A stretch of DNA of 34,452 bases, from positions 1 through 34,452 of the IMG/VR virus record IMGVR_UViG_3300031977_000482. The stretch is one strand, 5' to 3'. This stretch comes from a virus. Below the pieces are notes generated by a model that had not been told where the DNA came from, searched no databases, and saw only the letters and a program-made list of their open reading frames with translations. Of this stretch, positions 20,298 to 30,628 are shown one piece after another. The translations under genes were made by a program, and so were the position numbers. Position 1 is the stretch's first letter. The number at the start of each line of letters is the position of its first letter.

Positions 20298-20299
20298 AT

Positions 20300-20551
20300 C
20301 TATTTCCTCACTAATATTTCCATCATACGGTCTAATTTACCGTGAACTTCTTTAATTGCTTCCTCTACCTTAGCTATACGAGATTCAACAGCTATATCTC
20401 TTTCCCGTTGAGCAGCTAACTCTACCTCTATCTGTGTCATCCGTTTCTCACCTAGGTCTAACCGTTCGATCAAGCGTTTAATAATCCAACCGATAATTGC
20501 TAAACCAACAGCTAATACAGTGTTAAGAAGTCCTGATAGAGAATCGATCAT
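20300..20551 (-). CDS. Putative holin-type membrane protein, 83 aa
   Basis: One N-terminal membrane helix (about residues 8-26, GLLNTVLAVGLAIIGWIIK) is followed by a long charged coiled coil (about 30-80) with heptad spacing. It sits directly after the tailspike gene, the place of the T7 holin gene 17.5, and overlaps its stop by one base. A single N-terminal segment fits a class III-like holin, but the long coiled coil is unusual for that, so a spanin-like or other membrane role is possible. No endolysin is adjacent. Confidence 0.55.
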   Translation of the reverse strand: MIDSLSGLLNTVLAVGLAIIGWIIKRLIERLDLGEKRMTQIEVELAAQRERDIAVESRIAKVEEAIKEVHGKLDRMMEILVRK

Positions 20552-23088
20552 TATGAACCTTGTATGAACAGAGCTTCTTGAGTGATGCTATCAGCTGCGT
20601 TTCCACATTCCCCTGTAATTTTTATATCCACAGCTCCTGTAGTATCAGCACTACCAGTTGTGGAAATAGCTCTAATAATTGAACCATTTAAAACAAACTC
20701 AATAATAAGTTTCTGAGACGCTCTTGTACCATCTTGGAATATCCAAATATCTGCAATCCAATCCCCACTCAAAGGCGTTGTTGTAATAAAACTATCTGAT
20801 AGTAATGTCCTTCCTTGAGTTCCAAAATTAAATTCGATTACTTTTGTTCCGTTTGTACCTGTTATTGTACCTAATGCTTTGTAATGTAAAACACCTGTCT
20901 TACCCATCCAATCAGCGGGTAGTGTATAACTTATTAAATCTGTTTGTGTCGTTGAACTACTCGCAACTTCTGTCGTACTAGCAAACAATTTAGACATACT
21001 CCTTTGAGTGCCTGTACCAACATCGTTTATTTCGCCATCTCTTGATAATGAACTAACCCTTGTATTTGATGCGTTAGCTGTTAGATCGATACTTATATCG
21101 TTTGCATCTTCTGTATTTACACAGATAAGATTATCTAAATTAATATTGTCAGCAGAGGTAAGAGTAAGGTTAGGTTTACCACCGTTCACAACACCGCCTA
21201 AAATACTGTTTGTTACTTTTCTATATGTCCCACTAGCACCTAATTGTATAGCGTTAGTTGGAAATGTTTTCCCAGATGGGTAATCAACATTTGCTTGAAT
21301 ATCCCAAGCGTCCCCGCCTTCTATTCTAATAGCAGAATATACTAGCCCGGTGTTAGCTGTTCCTGTGCCTGTGCCTGATCCTGTAGCTGTAAAAATCGTG
21401 CCTTCATTATTATCCGCTGACCCAATCAAAGTAAAGTCAGTAGTACCAGCATCTACTATTTGATAGCTTACTCCAACTTGAAAATTACCAGCAGTAACCT
21501 CAGTATTATAAGAAGGAGCTATGTAATTAGGGTTTACAACTATTGCGTTCAGTTTGTTATTTTTAATTACTGTATTAACATCGTCGTCGTGCCTAAATTC
21601 AACAGCGTGAGTATCAGAATTGTGGGATACTACATTAAAAGTACAAGCTTCCAGTGTTCCGTGGTTTGTTGAATCGTAAGGTGTAACTCTAAGGGCTGCA
21701 TAACTTGAACGATCAAACACACTTACATTTATGTTTCTATAGATTGCACCGTTATTGATAGTAACAGCAGATGTTAGTCCATTTACTCCACAATCATAAG
21801 AATTAACAGTCGCTGTAATATTAAAAATACTATGTTGACCTGTAGCAGTATTGCTCAAACCCATGAATAATGCCCGTGCATTTTCAGAACCACCATTAAT
21901 TTCACCAAGAGAAAAATCATTTATAGTAGCACCATGTGAAATAACAGACACCAAATCATCGTATGTATACCCGCTAAATGTACTAGCTGTTACCTTAGTA
22001 CAATCTTCAAACTGTGGTCCACCACCTCCTGAACCTCCTGCACTTGTAGTTGTAGAATGAATGTGTCTTATAGAAACATCAGAACAACCCATAATTTGTA
22101 CAGTATTACTTTTTGTTTCGTTTACATGGATTGTATCTATTTCGATGTCTGAACAATTCAATAAGTAAACACCGAAGCCTACAAGATCAGGGTCTGTTTG
22201 ATTTGAAGCGTTACCTTCAATACTAAAGGAACCTTTTAAAGAAATCTTACTCTGGCTACTCGATGCAAAGACTACAGCTCTTGTAGAATCAGCTACAGTA
22301 AACTTTGTATTTATACCTGCAAATATTAAAGTACGATTCGATGGAATGGTAAGACCTACATTTACAGTTATAGACGATCTGTAAGTAAGTGTATTTCTAT
22401 TACTTATTAAATAATTACCTTCAGGAAAGTAAATAGAAGAGTTAGCGTCAATAGCAGCTTGAATAGAAGCTGTATCATCGTCCGTGCCGTTTCCTGTAGC
22501 TCCGTAATCCAACACATTAGCAACATCAGCAAAACGATCCGCAAGAGTTCTAGCCGTGGTTGAAAGAGAAGCAGTAACATCGTACCCACCTAGTGATACA
22601 ATAGCAGGACTACCACCAAGAGCTATAGCGTTGTCTATGGTTTGATCAGTGTAGGCTTTGCTAGCAGCATCTCCATCAGCAGTAGGAGTACCAAGGTTTA
22701 TTATCTTGTTACCTTCAGCGTCGTAGTTAGCTCCACCTTTTTTGTTAAGTAGCTCATTACCAGTACCTTCTGATGCTTCTTGTGATACAAATAGATTGTG
22801 TCTGTACGCTTCATCTAGTTCATTCTCTGTAAGTACAGAACCGTCAACAAAATCTACAAGCGGGGAGAAATCACCACGACTATCACGATAGATTCTTATC
22901 TCAGCACCAGCAGAAGGAGCCGTGTTAAAACGAATCTTAGTGGGAGTAGGAGATGTTACGATTGTGTAGTTTGTTACAATAACATCGTCTACCTTGACCT
23001 TGACATGTTCGTCTCTAAGGTATTCAAAAGAAAAGTTGTAGTCAGTCTGAGAGGCGACCGCTGTGTAGTCTACATAGGTGTTTGCCAT
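20551..23088 (-). CDS. Tailspike: T7 gp17-type N-terminus with pectate-lyase-like body, 845 aa
   Basis: Residues 1-155 form the T7 tail-fibre N-terminal domain (YNFSFEYLRDEHVKV, then RIYRDSRGDFSPLVDF and LTENELDEAYRHNLF), which joins the tail. After a short linker, a pectate-lyase-type beta-helix starts with LDYGATGNGTDDDTASIQAA near residue 195. An inserted Gly/Thr-rich domain lies near 533-577 (GTTDFTLIG ... TGSGTGTGTA). The last 200 residues form beta-sandwich modules. The body probably degrades a surface polysaccharide during host binding. The catalytic residues cannot be named. An AT-rich palindrome precedes the gene. Confidence 0.9.
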   Translation of the reverse strand: MANTYVDYTAVASQTDYNFSFEYLRDEHVKVKVDDVIVTNYTIVTSPTPTKIRFNTAPSAGAEIRIYRDSRGDFSPLVDFVDGSVLTENELDEAYRHNLFVSQEASEGTGNELLNKKGGANYDAEGNKIINLGTPTADGDAASKAYTDQTIDNAIALGGSPAIVSLGGYDVTASLSTTARTLADRFADVANVLDYGATGNGTDDDTASIQAAIDANSSIYFPEGNYLISNRNTLTYRSSITVNVGLTIPSNRTLIFAGINTKFTVADSTRAVVFASSSQSKISLKGSFSIEGNASNQTDPDLVGFGVYLLNCSDIEIDTIHVNETKSNTVQIMGCSDVSIRHIHSTTTSAGGSGGGGPQFEDCTKVTASTFSGYTYDDLVSVISHGATINDFSLGEINGGSENARALFMGLSNTATGQHSIFNITATVNSYDCGVNGLTSAVTINNGAIYRNINVSVFDRSSYAALRVTPYDSTNHGTLEACTFNVVSHNSDTHAVEFRHDDDVNTVIKNNKLNAIVVNPNYIAPSYNTEVTAGNFQVGVSYQIVDAGTTDFTLIGSADNNEGTIFTATGSGTGTGTANTGLVYSAIRIEGGDAWDIQANVDYPSGKTFPTNAIQLGASGTYRKVTNSILGGVVNGGKPNLTLTSADNINLDNLICVNTEDANDISIDLTANASNTRVSSLSRDGEINDVGTGTQRSMSKLFASTTEVASSSTTQTDLISYTLPADWMGKTGVLHYKALGTITGTNGTKVIEFNFGTQGRTLLSDSFITTTPLSGDWIADIWIFQDGTRASQKLIIEFVLNGSIIRAISTTGSADTTGAVDIKITGECGNAADSITQEALFIQGS

Positions 23089-23132
23089 GATAATATATTA
23101 TTAACTATTGAGTTAGGAGTTCAAGCACTTAG

Positions 23133-26100
23133 TCACTGACTTATAATTTCAAAAGGAGACATAGGTCTGATCTGAGGTGCTTGTATAGTACCTCTTGCTT
23201 GTAAAATAGTATTTAGATTCTCTTCCTTATCGTTAATGAAACTACTAAGGAATAACTTATCTTTTAAAATATCTTTTCCAGTCTGATTGTAATAATCTCT
23301 CAATAACTGATCTAACTCTTTTAAACCTTCATTAACAAAAGCACCGTCTTTTTCCTGAAAGCCTTTATTGTATTTCTTGTTCCAATCAGCACTAGTGATT
23401 AACTCATTAACAGCTTGGTTTATATTTAACTTACGACCTTTCTTATATAGTGTGGTCATCTTTAACTTTTGATCGAAAGCGTAAGCTAATGTTATTCCCT
23501 CTTCATTTATGAAATCTGTCATCGGTAGTCTATCTGCTATATTACTAGGCTTTCTAGCTATGTTACCGTGTGTGTCAGTTGCTACTATTTCATCAAACAG
23601 AGTCCTATCTAAAGGTTTCCTGGGTGCTTGCCTTACTATCGTTTGAGTAACCCATGTATGTGAACTTTCTAAGTCTTCACCTAATAAGTCCGTTTTTACA
23701 TTAGGAGTGCCTAGACCGAAAGCTGCGTAAGCAAATCTCTCCCAGTACCCTTGTCCTCTTAAATCCGGTACACCGTCCTGAAGTATTGTTTGAGTTATCT
23801 TTCTAGCTTGTGCAGGAATAGGTACATAACTAGCTACTAACCTAGCCACAGCATTCTTTGTTACATCTCCTTCAAATTTAGCTATCTCTTGTGCGGTCTC
23901 TATACCTTGTGCTAACGGCATGGCTTCAGCTAACTTTTTAAAAGAAGCACCAATAACAAAGTCTAGTGTCTGATCTTTAGTAAGTATAGTCTGACCAGTC
24001 TCTCTCTCCATGTTTTTTATCCTAGCCCATGTCATAACATCAGCAGCTAGAGCTATAGGGAACGACCAAGGTAATGCAGCTGAATAGTCTGATCCCATGA
24101 TTTGAAAAGACTCTAGCTTATTCTTCTGTCTTTGGTCCGGGGTCAACCATTCTAATGAACCTGTAGCAGCACCGGATAAAGCAGCTGTACCTCCTATGAA
24201 ATATAAAGAAGTAGATAACAAACTATCAGTTATAATTTCTTCATTATACTTAATACGCCTTGCTTCAGCTTGTGACTTCCTCCGTGCTAGGTCGTCTATT
24301 TCAACTTGTATGTTCTTAGTGGCTTCAGGGTCTGTAGTTTTCCTAAGCCTTTCATACTGTGTTTTTAGCTTACGATCTAATTCTTTTATCTTTTTACTGA
24401 ACGGATTCGCTAGTGATTTAACACCAGGCGTAACGGCTAAAGGAGCTACAGCAGGTGATAACGAAAACCTAGCACCTCTATATACAGCACGAATAGGAAC
24501 ACCTATGTAAGGAAGTAAAGCGTCTATTAAAATAGCTAACTTACCGTCGTCATTACTTAAATCCTTCAACTTTTTAATAAGTTTCTCAGCTGAGTTTATA
24601 GGCATATCTTCTAAATCACCGTCAGCAGCGAATAATAATTCTTCTCTAATTTGGTTTACTGTATCTTCAAAGTCATGCTCATCTGCCAATACAGCCAATC
24701 CATCACTATCTTTCCAAGCGTTATCGTACAACTCATCAGCTTTCGCTTTAGCTTTAACCGGATCATTCGGGAACTCTAGTAAAGCTTTCTTCTGAGACTC
24801 AGCGTATAACCTACCTTTAATTAACTGTCTCTTAAAAACTGAGTCCACAGTCTGTATACCTCTAACACCAAGAGTCCACAACTGAAAGAACTGACCGTTT
24901 TTAATAGCGTTAGTGAACCAGTTAGTTGTATTTTCTAAAGCTTGTACTCTTCTTTCAGCTGACTTATACGCCCTAGCTACTAAAGCATGTTCACCTCTAG
25001 GCATTGATCTTGGGTTTATTTCATCAGAAAGTCTACCTGCTCTACCGTCCACTGCTGATATATTCTCAACGAAAGTACGACGAGCTTCAGCCCATAAACC
25101 TTTTAGGTCAGATATAACTTTAAAAGCACCCGCTGCATCAGTCATTGCTAATCTAGTTCTTACAGGCAGTGTAGAGTTATAAGGATTGTACAGAAATGTA
25201 GATACAGGTCTAAAGAATTGTTTAGCAACCGCTCCTATACCTGTAGGCACACCTGCAAATACAGAAGGAAGCTGGTCGATTAGAGATAGTTGTCTAGCTA
25301 ACCTAATATACCTAATTCCTTTTGTTAACAAACCTGCCCCGTCTGCTTCTAAAGATTTGTAGAAAGCCTCCTCTAATTCTTTAAAGGCTCTAGCTGTTAA
25401 TCGCTCTTCCTCAATTTGTTTCCTAGCTCTATCTAAGTCAGCTAACTTTTGACGCATCCTAGCTTTAGAATCTGCTATCTTCTTTCTAAGCTCTTGTGAT
25501 CCAGCTGGTTTAGTGGGTGCTTTAGGAGTAGGTGTTACTTCAGCTCTTACCTCACCTATAACACTGCGTCCCTCAATATCAGCTACTCTAGCTAGTTCTT
25601 TCTCCAACTCAACAACAGCTAATGCTTCTTTCTCAGCTTCTCTATAGTAAGCTACTTTAGCTTCTAGCTCCGCTATCCTTGGGTCTTTCTTCTTTTTCTT
25701 TTTAACTTTTAAACCAGCAGCTTCTTCAGCAGCATCTATATCAGCAAACCTTTTACGCATTGTTTCGAGTTCGCCTTCTAGTTTACTTCTTTGTTTCTCG
25801 TAAGCTTTTCGCAGTTGTTCTGCTTTATATTCGTCAGACATTTGTACTCGTGCTTTATCGATTTCATTCACACGATTACGCATATTACTACGCAGGAATG
25901 CTATGTCTTTATTTAATTGTTCTACCCTACCTGGTGCTTTCTTTGGTCCTGTAGGTTTAGGTGTTATCTCTTCTCGTTGTCTACCTAGAGGTCCTGTTTC
26001 TATTTCTAATAGTCTAGCCCTTTCAGCTTCTAAGTCTTTTATCTTCTTTATTTCAGCTTGAGCTTCCTTATAGAACTTAATCTTATCTTCTAAATCTTTT

Positions 26101-28451
26101 ACCCGTGGGTCTTTTTCTTTTATTTTAGCAGGTATAAGTTCTTCAGGTTTTTTACCAAATGTAGTACGGAGCCCGTCTAACTCTTGCTGTAAAGTATTAA
26201 GTTTATTGTTTATTACTTTCTCAGCTTGCTCTGCTTGGAACTCTTCGGACATCTCACGCCTAGCTTTATCTATATCAGCCAGCCTTTGCTTAATGTTACT
26301 TTTAACAGCAGCTATTCGTTTTCTAAGTTTAGCAGCTTTAATGTTTACTTTCTTAGGACCTGTAGGTTTAGGAGTAACCGCTGCTCTTTGCTCACCTAGT
26401 GGTGCTACATCTAACTCAGCTACCTTAGCCAACTCAGCTTCAAGCCTCTCTAACTCTAAAGCATCAGCTTCAGCTTGTTCGTAAAACTTTATACGTTGTT
26501 TTAAGTCTTTAATGTCTGGGTCTTCTTTAAGTTCTTTAGCTTGTTTTTTTGTTAACTTAGTAGGATCACCAAAGCGTTGTTGTAGTTCAGTTAGTTTTTC
26601 TTGTAGCTTCTTCTTACGCTTACCTAAACTTTGCTTTACCTCCTTAGTAGGTTTCTCAACATCTATTTCATCCGCTGCTTTTGTTTCTTTAAATACTTCT
26701 ATAAATTCATCTTCCTCAGTTTCTACTGGTTTCCTCTGTCTACCTTTTAACTGATCCGGTATAGCTAAGTACTCATCGAACATAGCTTGTATATCAGCTT
26801 CATCACCATCGACTACACCTCTAGTTTTAGCTTCTAATGTAGCTTGTAATCTAACCAAAGCCTCATCTTGTAAGTTAGCTCTCTCACTGTATTTAGTAGC
26901 CCAAGCATACTGATCTGCGTCACCTCTTTGTGATTGTACAACTCTAGCCCCTAAAGTATTCAACCAATCGACAACCTTAACATTAAGAGTACGCATGAAC
27001 TTTATTTCATTTAATAAAGCATTAGCTATGTTTTTATCTGTAGGGTTTTTAGTGAATACTCTTATTAGACCGTTTACTGTGCCTAAAGTTTGATCGTATA
27101 TTCTTTTACCTTCTCTATTAATTCTAGCTGATTCTTGAGAAGCATTTCCAGTCTCAGGTGTTATGTCTAAATTTTTTATTCTAAGTAACAAACCATCTAA
27201 AGCATCTTCTCTTTTATCCTCTACCGTTCTTTCTCTAGTGGGTGGTTCTTCTACAACAGGTTCTTTTGGTTCCTTAGATTTCTCAGGCTCTAGTTTCTCA
27301 GAGGGTTCTTCAATAGGATCAGCTTCTTCATCCCGTACTACTATCGGACCCTCCTCTTCTAACTTAGCTGTTACATCCTCAACCTCTGGGTCTACTTCTT
27401 CTTTTACTGTAGGGTTAGTTTCCTGTTTAGATAAAGCAGCGTCTGCATCAACAATCTGCTGGATAGAATCATCTAAAGCAGCTTGAGCTTGATTAATATC
27501 TTGTATCTGTTTTAGTGCTTGATGTCTTTGATTTGACTTGGCAGCTTGTACAGCACCGCCTCCAATCCCAAAAGTAACTTCCGTAGGTAAAGGTTGTTCA
27601 GCTTCTTCTACGACTTTCTGTAGTTCCTGTTTCTTTTGTTCTAAATTTTCTTTTGCAGATTCGACAGCTTCTTTAGCCTTACCTCTTCCCCACTTACCTG
27701 TCCTAGCCCATACTGTAAACATGGTATTAAAACTACCACCAGCTACAGACGAGAATATATAATCGTAAGTGTTTCTATCGGTCCCGTTTAGTTGTGCTTC
27801 TATTTCCTGTCTTAAAGCTGACTCAGCTAGACCTAGAGCAGAACCACTCATAAAAGTTTTAACACCGTTTACTACAAGTTCCTTACCCTTCCATGCGTCA
27901 GCTGCTCCAATACCAGGACTCAATCTAAATATTTTATCAGCTGTCTTGGTTACTAACCCTACTCCAAAAACAGAAGCAGCTATAGCTTCACCTGCTGAGT
28001 ATTCATCTTGCAAGCCAAACTCTTTACGAATGCTTTGACCTATGAAATTAGAGGTAGCCCAAATACCAGCCTCTGTTACTCCAAATCCTATTAAGCCTCC
28101 AACAGTACTAGCTGGTTCAGGAGTAGCAATACCGATAGCTGACATCTTTTTAGCACTACTCAACCACTTCAATACCTTCTGTGAGTTATGTAGTTTAGTA
28201 GCTAACAGTCCTGCACCTATTTCACCAGTAGCACCTAACCCAGTTCCTAGTAAATATTTACCCGTGCTTATCTCATCTTCCGCTATAGTGACAGCCTCTA
28301 TAACATCAGCGGGTAACTCTTCTTGTATATTAACAGGAGGAGTTATTGAATTTAAACCTGGCTCGGATTCTTGACCAGCAGGTTCGTACTTAAAAGTTTC
28401 TAGCGTACCTTCTCTATTAGCACGCCTAAGCTCCTCCATGTAACTACTCAT
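23133..28451 (-). CDS. Giant internal virion protein D (T7 gp16 position), 1772 aa
   Basis: Position and size mark this as the gp16 analogue, ejected at infection to help build the DNA conduit across the envelope. It is longer than T7 gp16 (1318 aa). The N-terminal 200 residues hold several hydrophobic or glycine-rich stretches (LLGTGLGATGEIGAGLLA, AIAASVFGVGLV). No lysozyme-type transglycosylase motif like that of T7 gp16 is seen. Residues about 600-1025 are three tandem copies of a roughly 140-residue coiled-coil module with a PLGxxR and TPKPTGPKK hinge. The C-terminal 700 residues have an amphipathic pattern. The start overlaps the upstream stop (TAATG). Confidence 0.85.
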   Translation of the reverse strand: MSSYMEELRRANREGTLETFKYEPAGQESEPGLNSITPPVNIQEELPADVIEAVTIAEDEISTGKYLLGTGLGATGEIGAGLLATKLHNSQKVLKWLSSAKKMSAIGIATPEPASTVGGLIGFGVTEAGIWATSNFIGQSIRKEFGLQDEYSAGEAIAASVFGVGLVTKTADKIFRLSPGIGAADAWKGKELVVNGVKTFMSGSALGLAESALRQEIEAQLNGTDRNTYDYIFSSVAGGSFNTMFTVWARTGKWGRGKAKEAVESAKENLEQKKQELQKVVEEAEQPLPTEVTFGIGGGAVQAAKSNQRHQALKQIQDINQAQAALDDSIQQIVDADAALSKQETNPTVKEEVDPEVEDVTAKLEEEGPIVVRDEEADPIEEPSEKLEPEKSKEPKEPVVEEPPTRERTVEDKREDALDGLLLRIKNLDITPETGNASQESARINREGKRIYDQTLGTVNGLIRVFTKNPTDKNIANALLNEIKFMRTLNVKVVDWLNTLGARVVQSQRGDADQYAWATKYSERANLQDEALVRLQATLEAKTRGVVDGDEADIQAMFDEYLAIPDQLKGRQRKPVETEEDEFIEVFKETKAADEIDVEKPTKEVKQSLGKRKKKLQEKLTELQQRFGDPTKLTKKQAKELKEDPDIKDLKQRIKFYEQAEADALELERLEAELAKVAELDVAPLGEQRAAVTPKPTGPKKVNIKAAKLRKRIAAVKSNIKQRLADIDKARREMSEEFQAEQAEKVINNKLNTLQQELDGLRTTFGKKPEELIPAKIKEKDPRVKDLEDKIKFYKEAQAEIKKIKDLEAERARLLEIETGPLGRQREEITPKPTGPKKAPGRVEQLNKDIAFLRSNMRNRVNEIDKARVQMSDEYKAEQLRKAYEKQRSKLEGELETMRKRFADIDAAEEAAGLKVKKKKKKDPRIAELEAKVAYYREAEKEALAVVELEKELARVADIEGRSVIGEVRAEVTPTPKAPTKPAGSQELRKKIADSKARMRQKLADLDRARKQIEEERLTARAFKELEEAFYKSLEADGAGLLTKGIRYIRLARQLSLIDQLPSVFAGVPTGIGAVAKQFFRPVSTFLYNPYNSTLPVRTRLAMTDAAGAFKVISDLKGLWAEARRTFVENISAVDGRAGRLSDEINPRSMPRGEHALVARAYKSAERRVQALENTTNWFTNAIKNGQFFQLWTLGVRGIQTVDSVFKRQLIKGRLYAESQKKALLEFPNDPVKAKAKADELYDNAWKDSDGLAVLADEHDFEDTVNQIREELLFAADGDLEDMPINSAEKLIKKLKDLSNDDGKLAILIDALLPYIGVPIRAVYRGARFSLSPAVAPLAVTPGVKSLANPFSKKIKELDRKLKTQYERLRKTTDPEATKNIQVEIDDLARRKSQAEARRIKYNEEIITDSLLSTSLYFIGGTAALSGAATGSLEWLTPDQRQKNKLESFQIMGSDYSAALPWSFPIALAADVMTWARIKNMERETGQTILTKDQTLDFVIGASFKKLAEAMPLAQGIETAQEIAKFEGDVTKNAVARLVASYVPIPAQARKITQTILQDGVPDLRGQGYWERFAYAAFGLGTPNVKTDLLGEDLESSHTWVTQTIVRQAPRKPLDRTLFDEIVATDTHGNIARKPSNIADRLPMTDFINEEGITLAYAFDQKLKMTTLYKKGRKLNINQAVNELITSADWNKKYNKGFQEKDGAFVNEGLKELDQLLRDYYNQTGKDILKDKLFLSSFINDKEENLNTILQARGTIQAPQIRPMSPFEIISQ
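25380..26640 (-). repeat. Three tandem coding modules of about 420 bases
   Basis: Three units (about 26640-26220, 26220-25805 and 25805-25380) code for the same order: a helix, a DPR[IV]xxLExK[IV]xFY-type block, a PLGxxRxEVTPKPTGPKK-type hinge in two units and a variant in the third, then a long helix ending in DKAR..MS.E. DNA identity is low; the repeat is clear only at protein level. Borders are approximate. Confidence 0.75.
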
Positions 28452-30628
28452 TAATAAAATACTCGTTGAGCGTTAGCAAATATCTCTAAAGTTTCTTTGT
28501 TAAAAATTCCTAGCTTTTGATATATAGCTCTTATTTCTTTTTCCTCCTCAGTCAACTCTTCTTCTCTAGCTAAGTCTTTTTCTATAATACCATCCCATTC
28601 TAATAGGTATCTATTAAGTTCAGAATTACTGTAAAATAATTTAACATCAGCTCCATCCATGCCTGTTAGCGATAACATGTCAGCACTTTGAGGATCGAAT
28701 CTATCAAAGCCATGTCTAGCAAGAGATAACGCTAAAGAACTAGTGTGATTATATTCCACCATTCTTTTTCTATTTCTATTAATTTCAGCTCTATTTGTTA
28801 CTCTATCTTTCTCTAGTGATGCATACCTAATCCCCTCCACCTCCATTTTTCTAGCTTGTTCAGCTGTATAGGCTGGTTCAGGGTCTCTTGATATAATTAT
28901 AGAAGATGCTTTAGCTATACCCTCATACCTGCGAGATTCCTCATCCATTAACTCAATAGAAAAAGCTTTCAGTTGTTTATCTCTTTCTACAGGTTCTAAG
29001 TCTTTTAACTCTATAGCTTTATCTTTTAATTCAGATAACACATAGGAAATAGATTCAGGTGAATATAAGTCAGCAGTTTGTGATATGTTAAGTTCTTGAG
29101 CTTCTAAAGATTTTGCTTTGGACTTTAATTGTGCTCTTAGAATCATAGGTACATTTTGAAAGTAATCTTTCTTTTGCACATAATTACCAGCTGTCAGTCT
29201 TTCCGACTCTTCCAGTAACTCCTCAAACTTTTCTACACGACCACCCTGAGAAGCAATCCAACCTTTCCAAGGAACTTCTTCATCCGGGTTATCTCTTACA
29301 TACATCCTAAACTTTTCTAGTTCTTCTTCCCTTACTTCAGGATCAGCTATGTTAGCAGGTTTAATAGAAGCACCGACTGCACTTACCTCTTCGTAGTCTT
29401 TAAGAGCACCTTGAGCTATAGGAAAATATAGAGCAGCTGCTGTGTCGCTTGTGCTTCCTAGTTCGTCGAGTATATTTAAAAAGTTCTGACCTAAATCACC
29501 AGGTCGTGTGGATTCAGCGAAAGCTCTATCAATATACGCCTCTACTTCCTCCTTTTTTAATTTAGGCATTATAGTACTTATAGCAGAACGCATAGTATTT
29601 AACTTAGCGTCCGGCATATCATCTTTTTCAGTGATGTTACTAGCTGATATAACAGAGTAAATCTTACCACCAAGTATGCGTCTTTTCTCTGCTGTCGAGT
29701 CTGTGGTTACTCTTGATAATTCTCTATTAATATCACTCAGTATAGGTGTTAATTGTTTAGCTGCTTCTTTAGTACCGAATACCTTAACCTTACCTTTTAA
29801 TTGTATAGCACGCATTGCATCGTACATAGACTTCGCATCACTCGCTCTATCTTGTGCTAATAATAATTTTAGATTAGCAGCAAAACCGTCAACTAGTAAC
29901 TCGTTGCGTCTAAACTTATCAACACCATCTTCTGATAAACGCTCTTCGTAATTGTTGGCTATGTCTGTAAGTATAGCAGTATCAAAACCTTTGTCTCTCG
30001 TTGCTATATTAAGTGTTTGATTTAACTGATCTCCGGTTTCTTGTTCAATTACCCTTTGCCTGTGCTCCTCGTATTGCAGTGCTAATTTATTCTTTACTGG
30101 ATTAGTAACTACACTCCATAGAGCTTTACCTGCTAAACTATTAGCAACATCAGGACCAACTTCTTGAACCAAACCGTCCCACTCAGACTTCAGTAAATTC
30201 TGTAAACCCTCATTAAACTGTGCCTTGTCTTTTGAGTTTAACAAATCAGCAGCTTTATCTGTAAGGCTAGGCAACATAGTGCTATTGATGTGTCGTTTAA
30301 GTAACGCATCTCTGTAAGCTCTGTCTCTGTTGGTAGTAGCTAACAAGCTGAATCCGTCTACATCCTTCTGCTTCTTCAGTTCAGCTATAACATTCTGTTC
30401 TTCTACAAGTGCAGCTTGTTCAGCACCGATCTGTTCTTGTTGTTTCTGTAAAGCACCGTACTGCTGTAGTACCGGATTTATCTGACTAAGAGCACCTGCT
30501 AACTGTTGTAACTTATTAGTCCCAGCCTTCTGCACCTGAATGCCGTACTGACCTGCTCGTTGAATGGTAGGCTGAATACCAGGAGCAACATCCCCTAGTC
30601 CTTGTACTTGTACTCGTTCCTTAGCCAT
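28451..30628 (-). CDS. Internal virion protein C (T7 gp15 position), 725 aa
   Basis: A long, mostly helical, charged protein between the gp14- and gp16-type genes, close in length to T7 gp15 (747 aa). In T7 this protein forms part of the core stack and the ejected channel. The N-terminal part is Gln-rich (KAGTNKLQQLAGALSQINP, LQKQQEQIGAEQAAL) with coiled-coil spacing. No membrane helix or enzyme motif is seen. It overlaps both neighbours by one base. The assignment rests on size, composition and gene order, not on close sequence match. Confidence 0.8.
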   Translation of the reverse strand: MAKERVQVQGLGDVAPGIQPTIQRAGQYGIQVQKAGTNKLQQLAGALSQINPVLQQYGALQKQQEQIGAEQAALVEEQNVIAELKKQKDVDGFSLLATTNRDRAYRDALLKRHINSTMLPSLTDKAADLLNSKDKAQFNEGLQNLLKSEWDGLVQEVGPDVANSLAGKALWSVVTNPVKNKLALQYEEHRQRVIEQETGDQLNQTLNIATRDKGFDTAILTDIANNYEERLSEDGVDKFRRNELLVDGFAANLKLLLAQDRASDAKSMYDAMRAIQLKGKVKVFGTKEAAKQLTPILSDINRELSRVTTDSTAEKRRILGGKIYSVISASNITEKDDMPDAKLNTMRSAISTIMPKLKKEEVEAYIDRAFAESTRPGDLGQNFLNILDELGSTSDTAAALYFPIAQGALKDYEEVSAVGASIKPANIADPEVREEELEKFRMYVRDNPDEEVPWKGWIASQGGRVEKFEELLEESERLTAGNYVQKKDYFQNVPMILRAQLKSKAKSLEAQELNISQTADLYSPESISYVLSELKDKAIELKDLEPVERDKQLKAFSIELMDEESRRYEGIAKASSIIISRDPEPAYTAEQARKMEVEGIRYASLEKDRVTNRAEINRNRKRMVEYNHTSSLALSLARHGFDRFDPQSADMLSLTGMDGADVKLFYSNSELNRYLLEWDGIIEKDLAREEELTEEEKEIRAIYQKLGIFNKETLEIFANAQRVFY

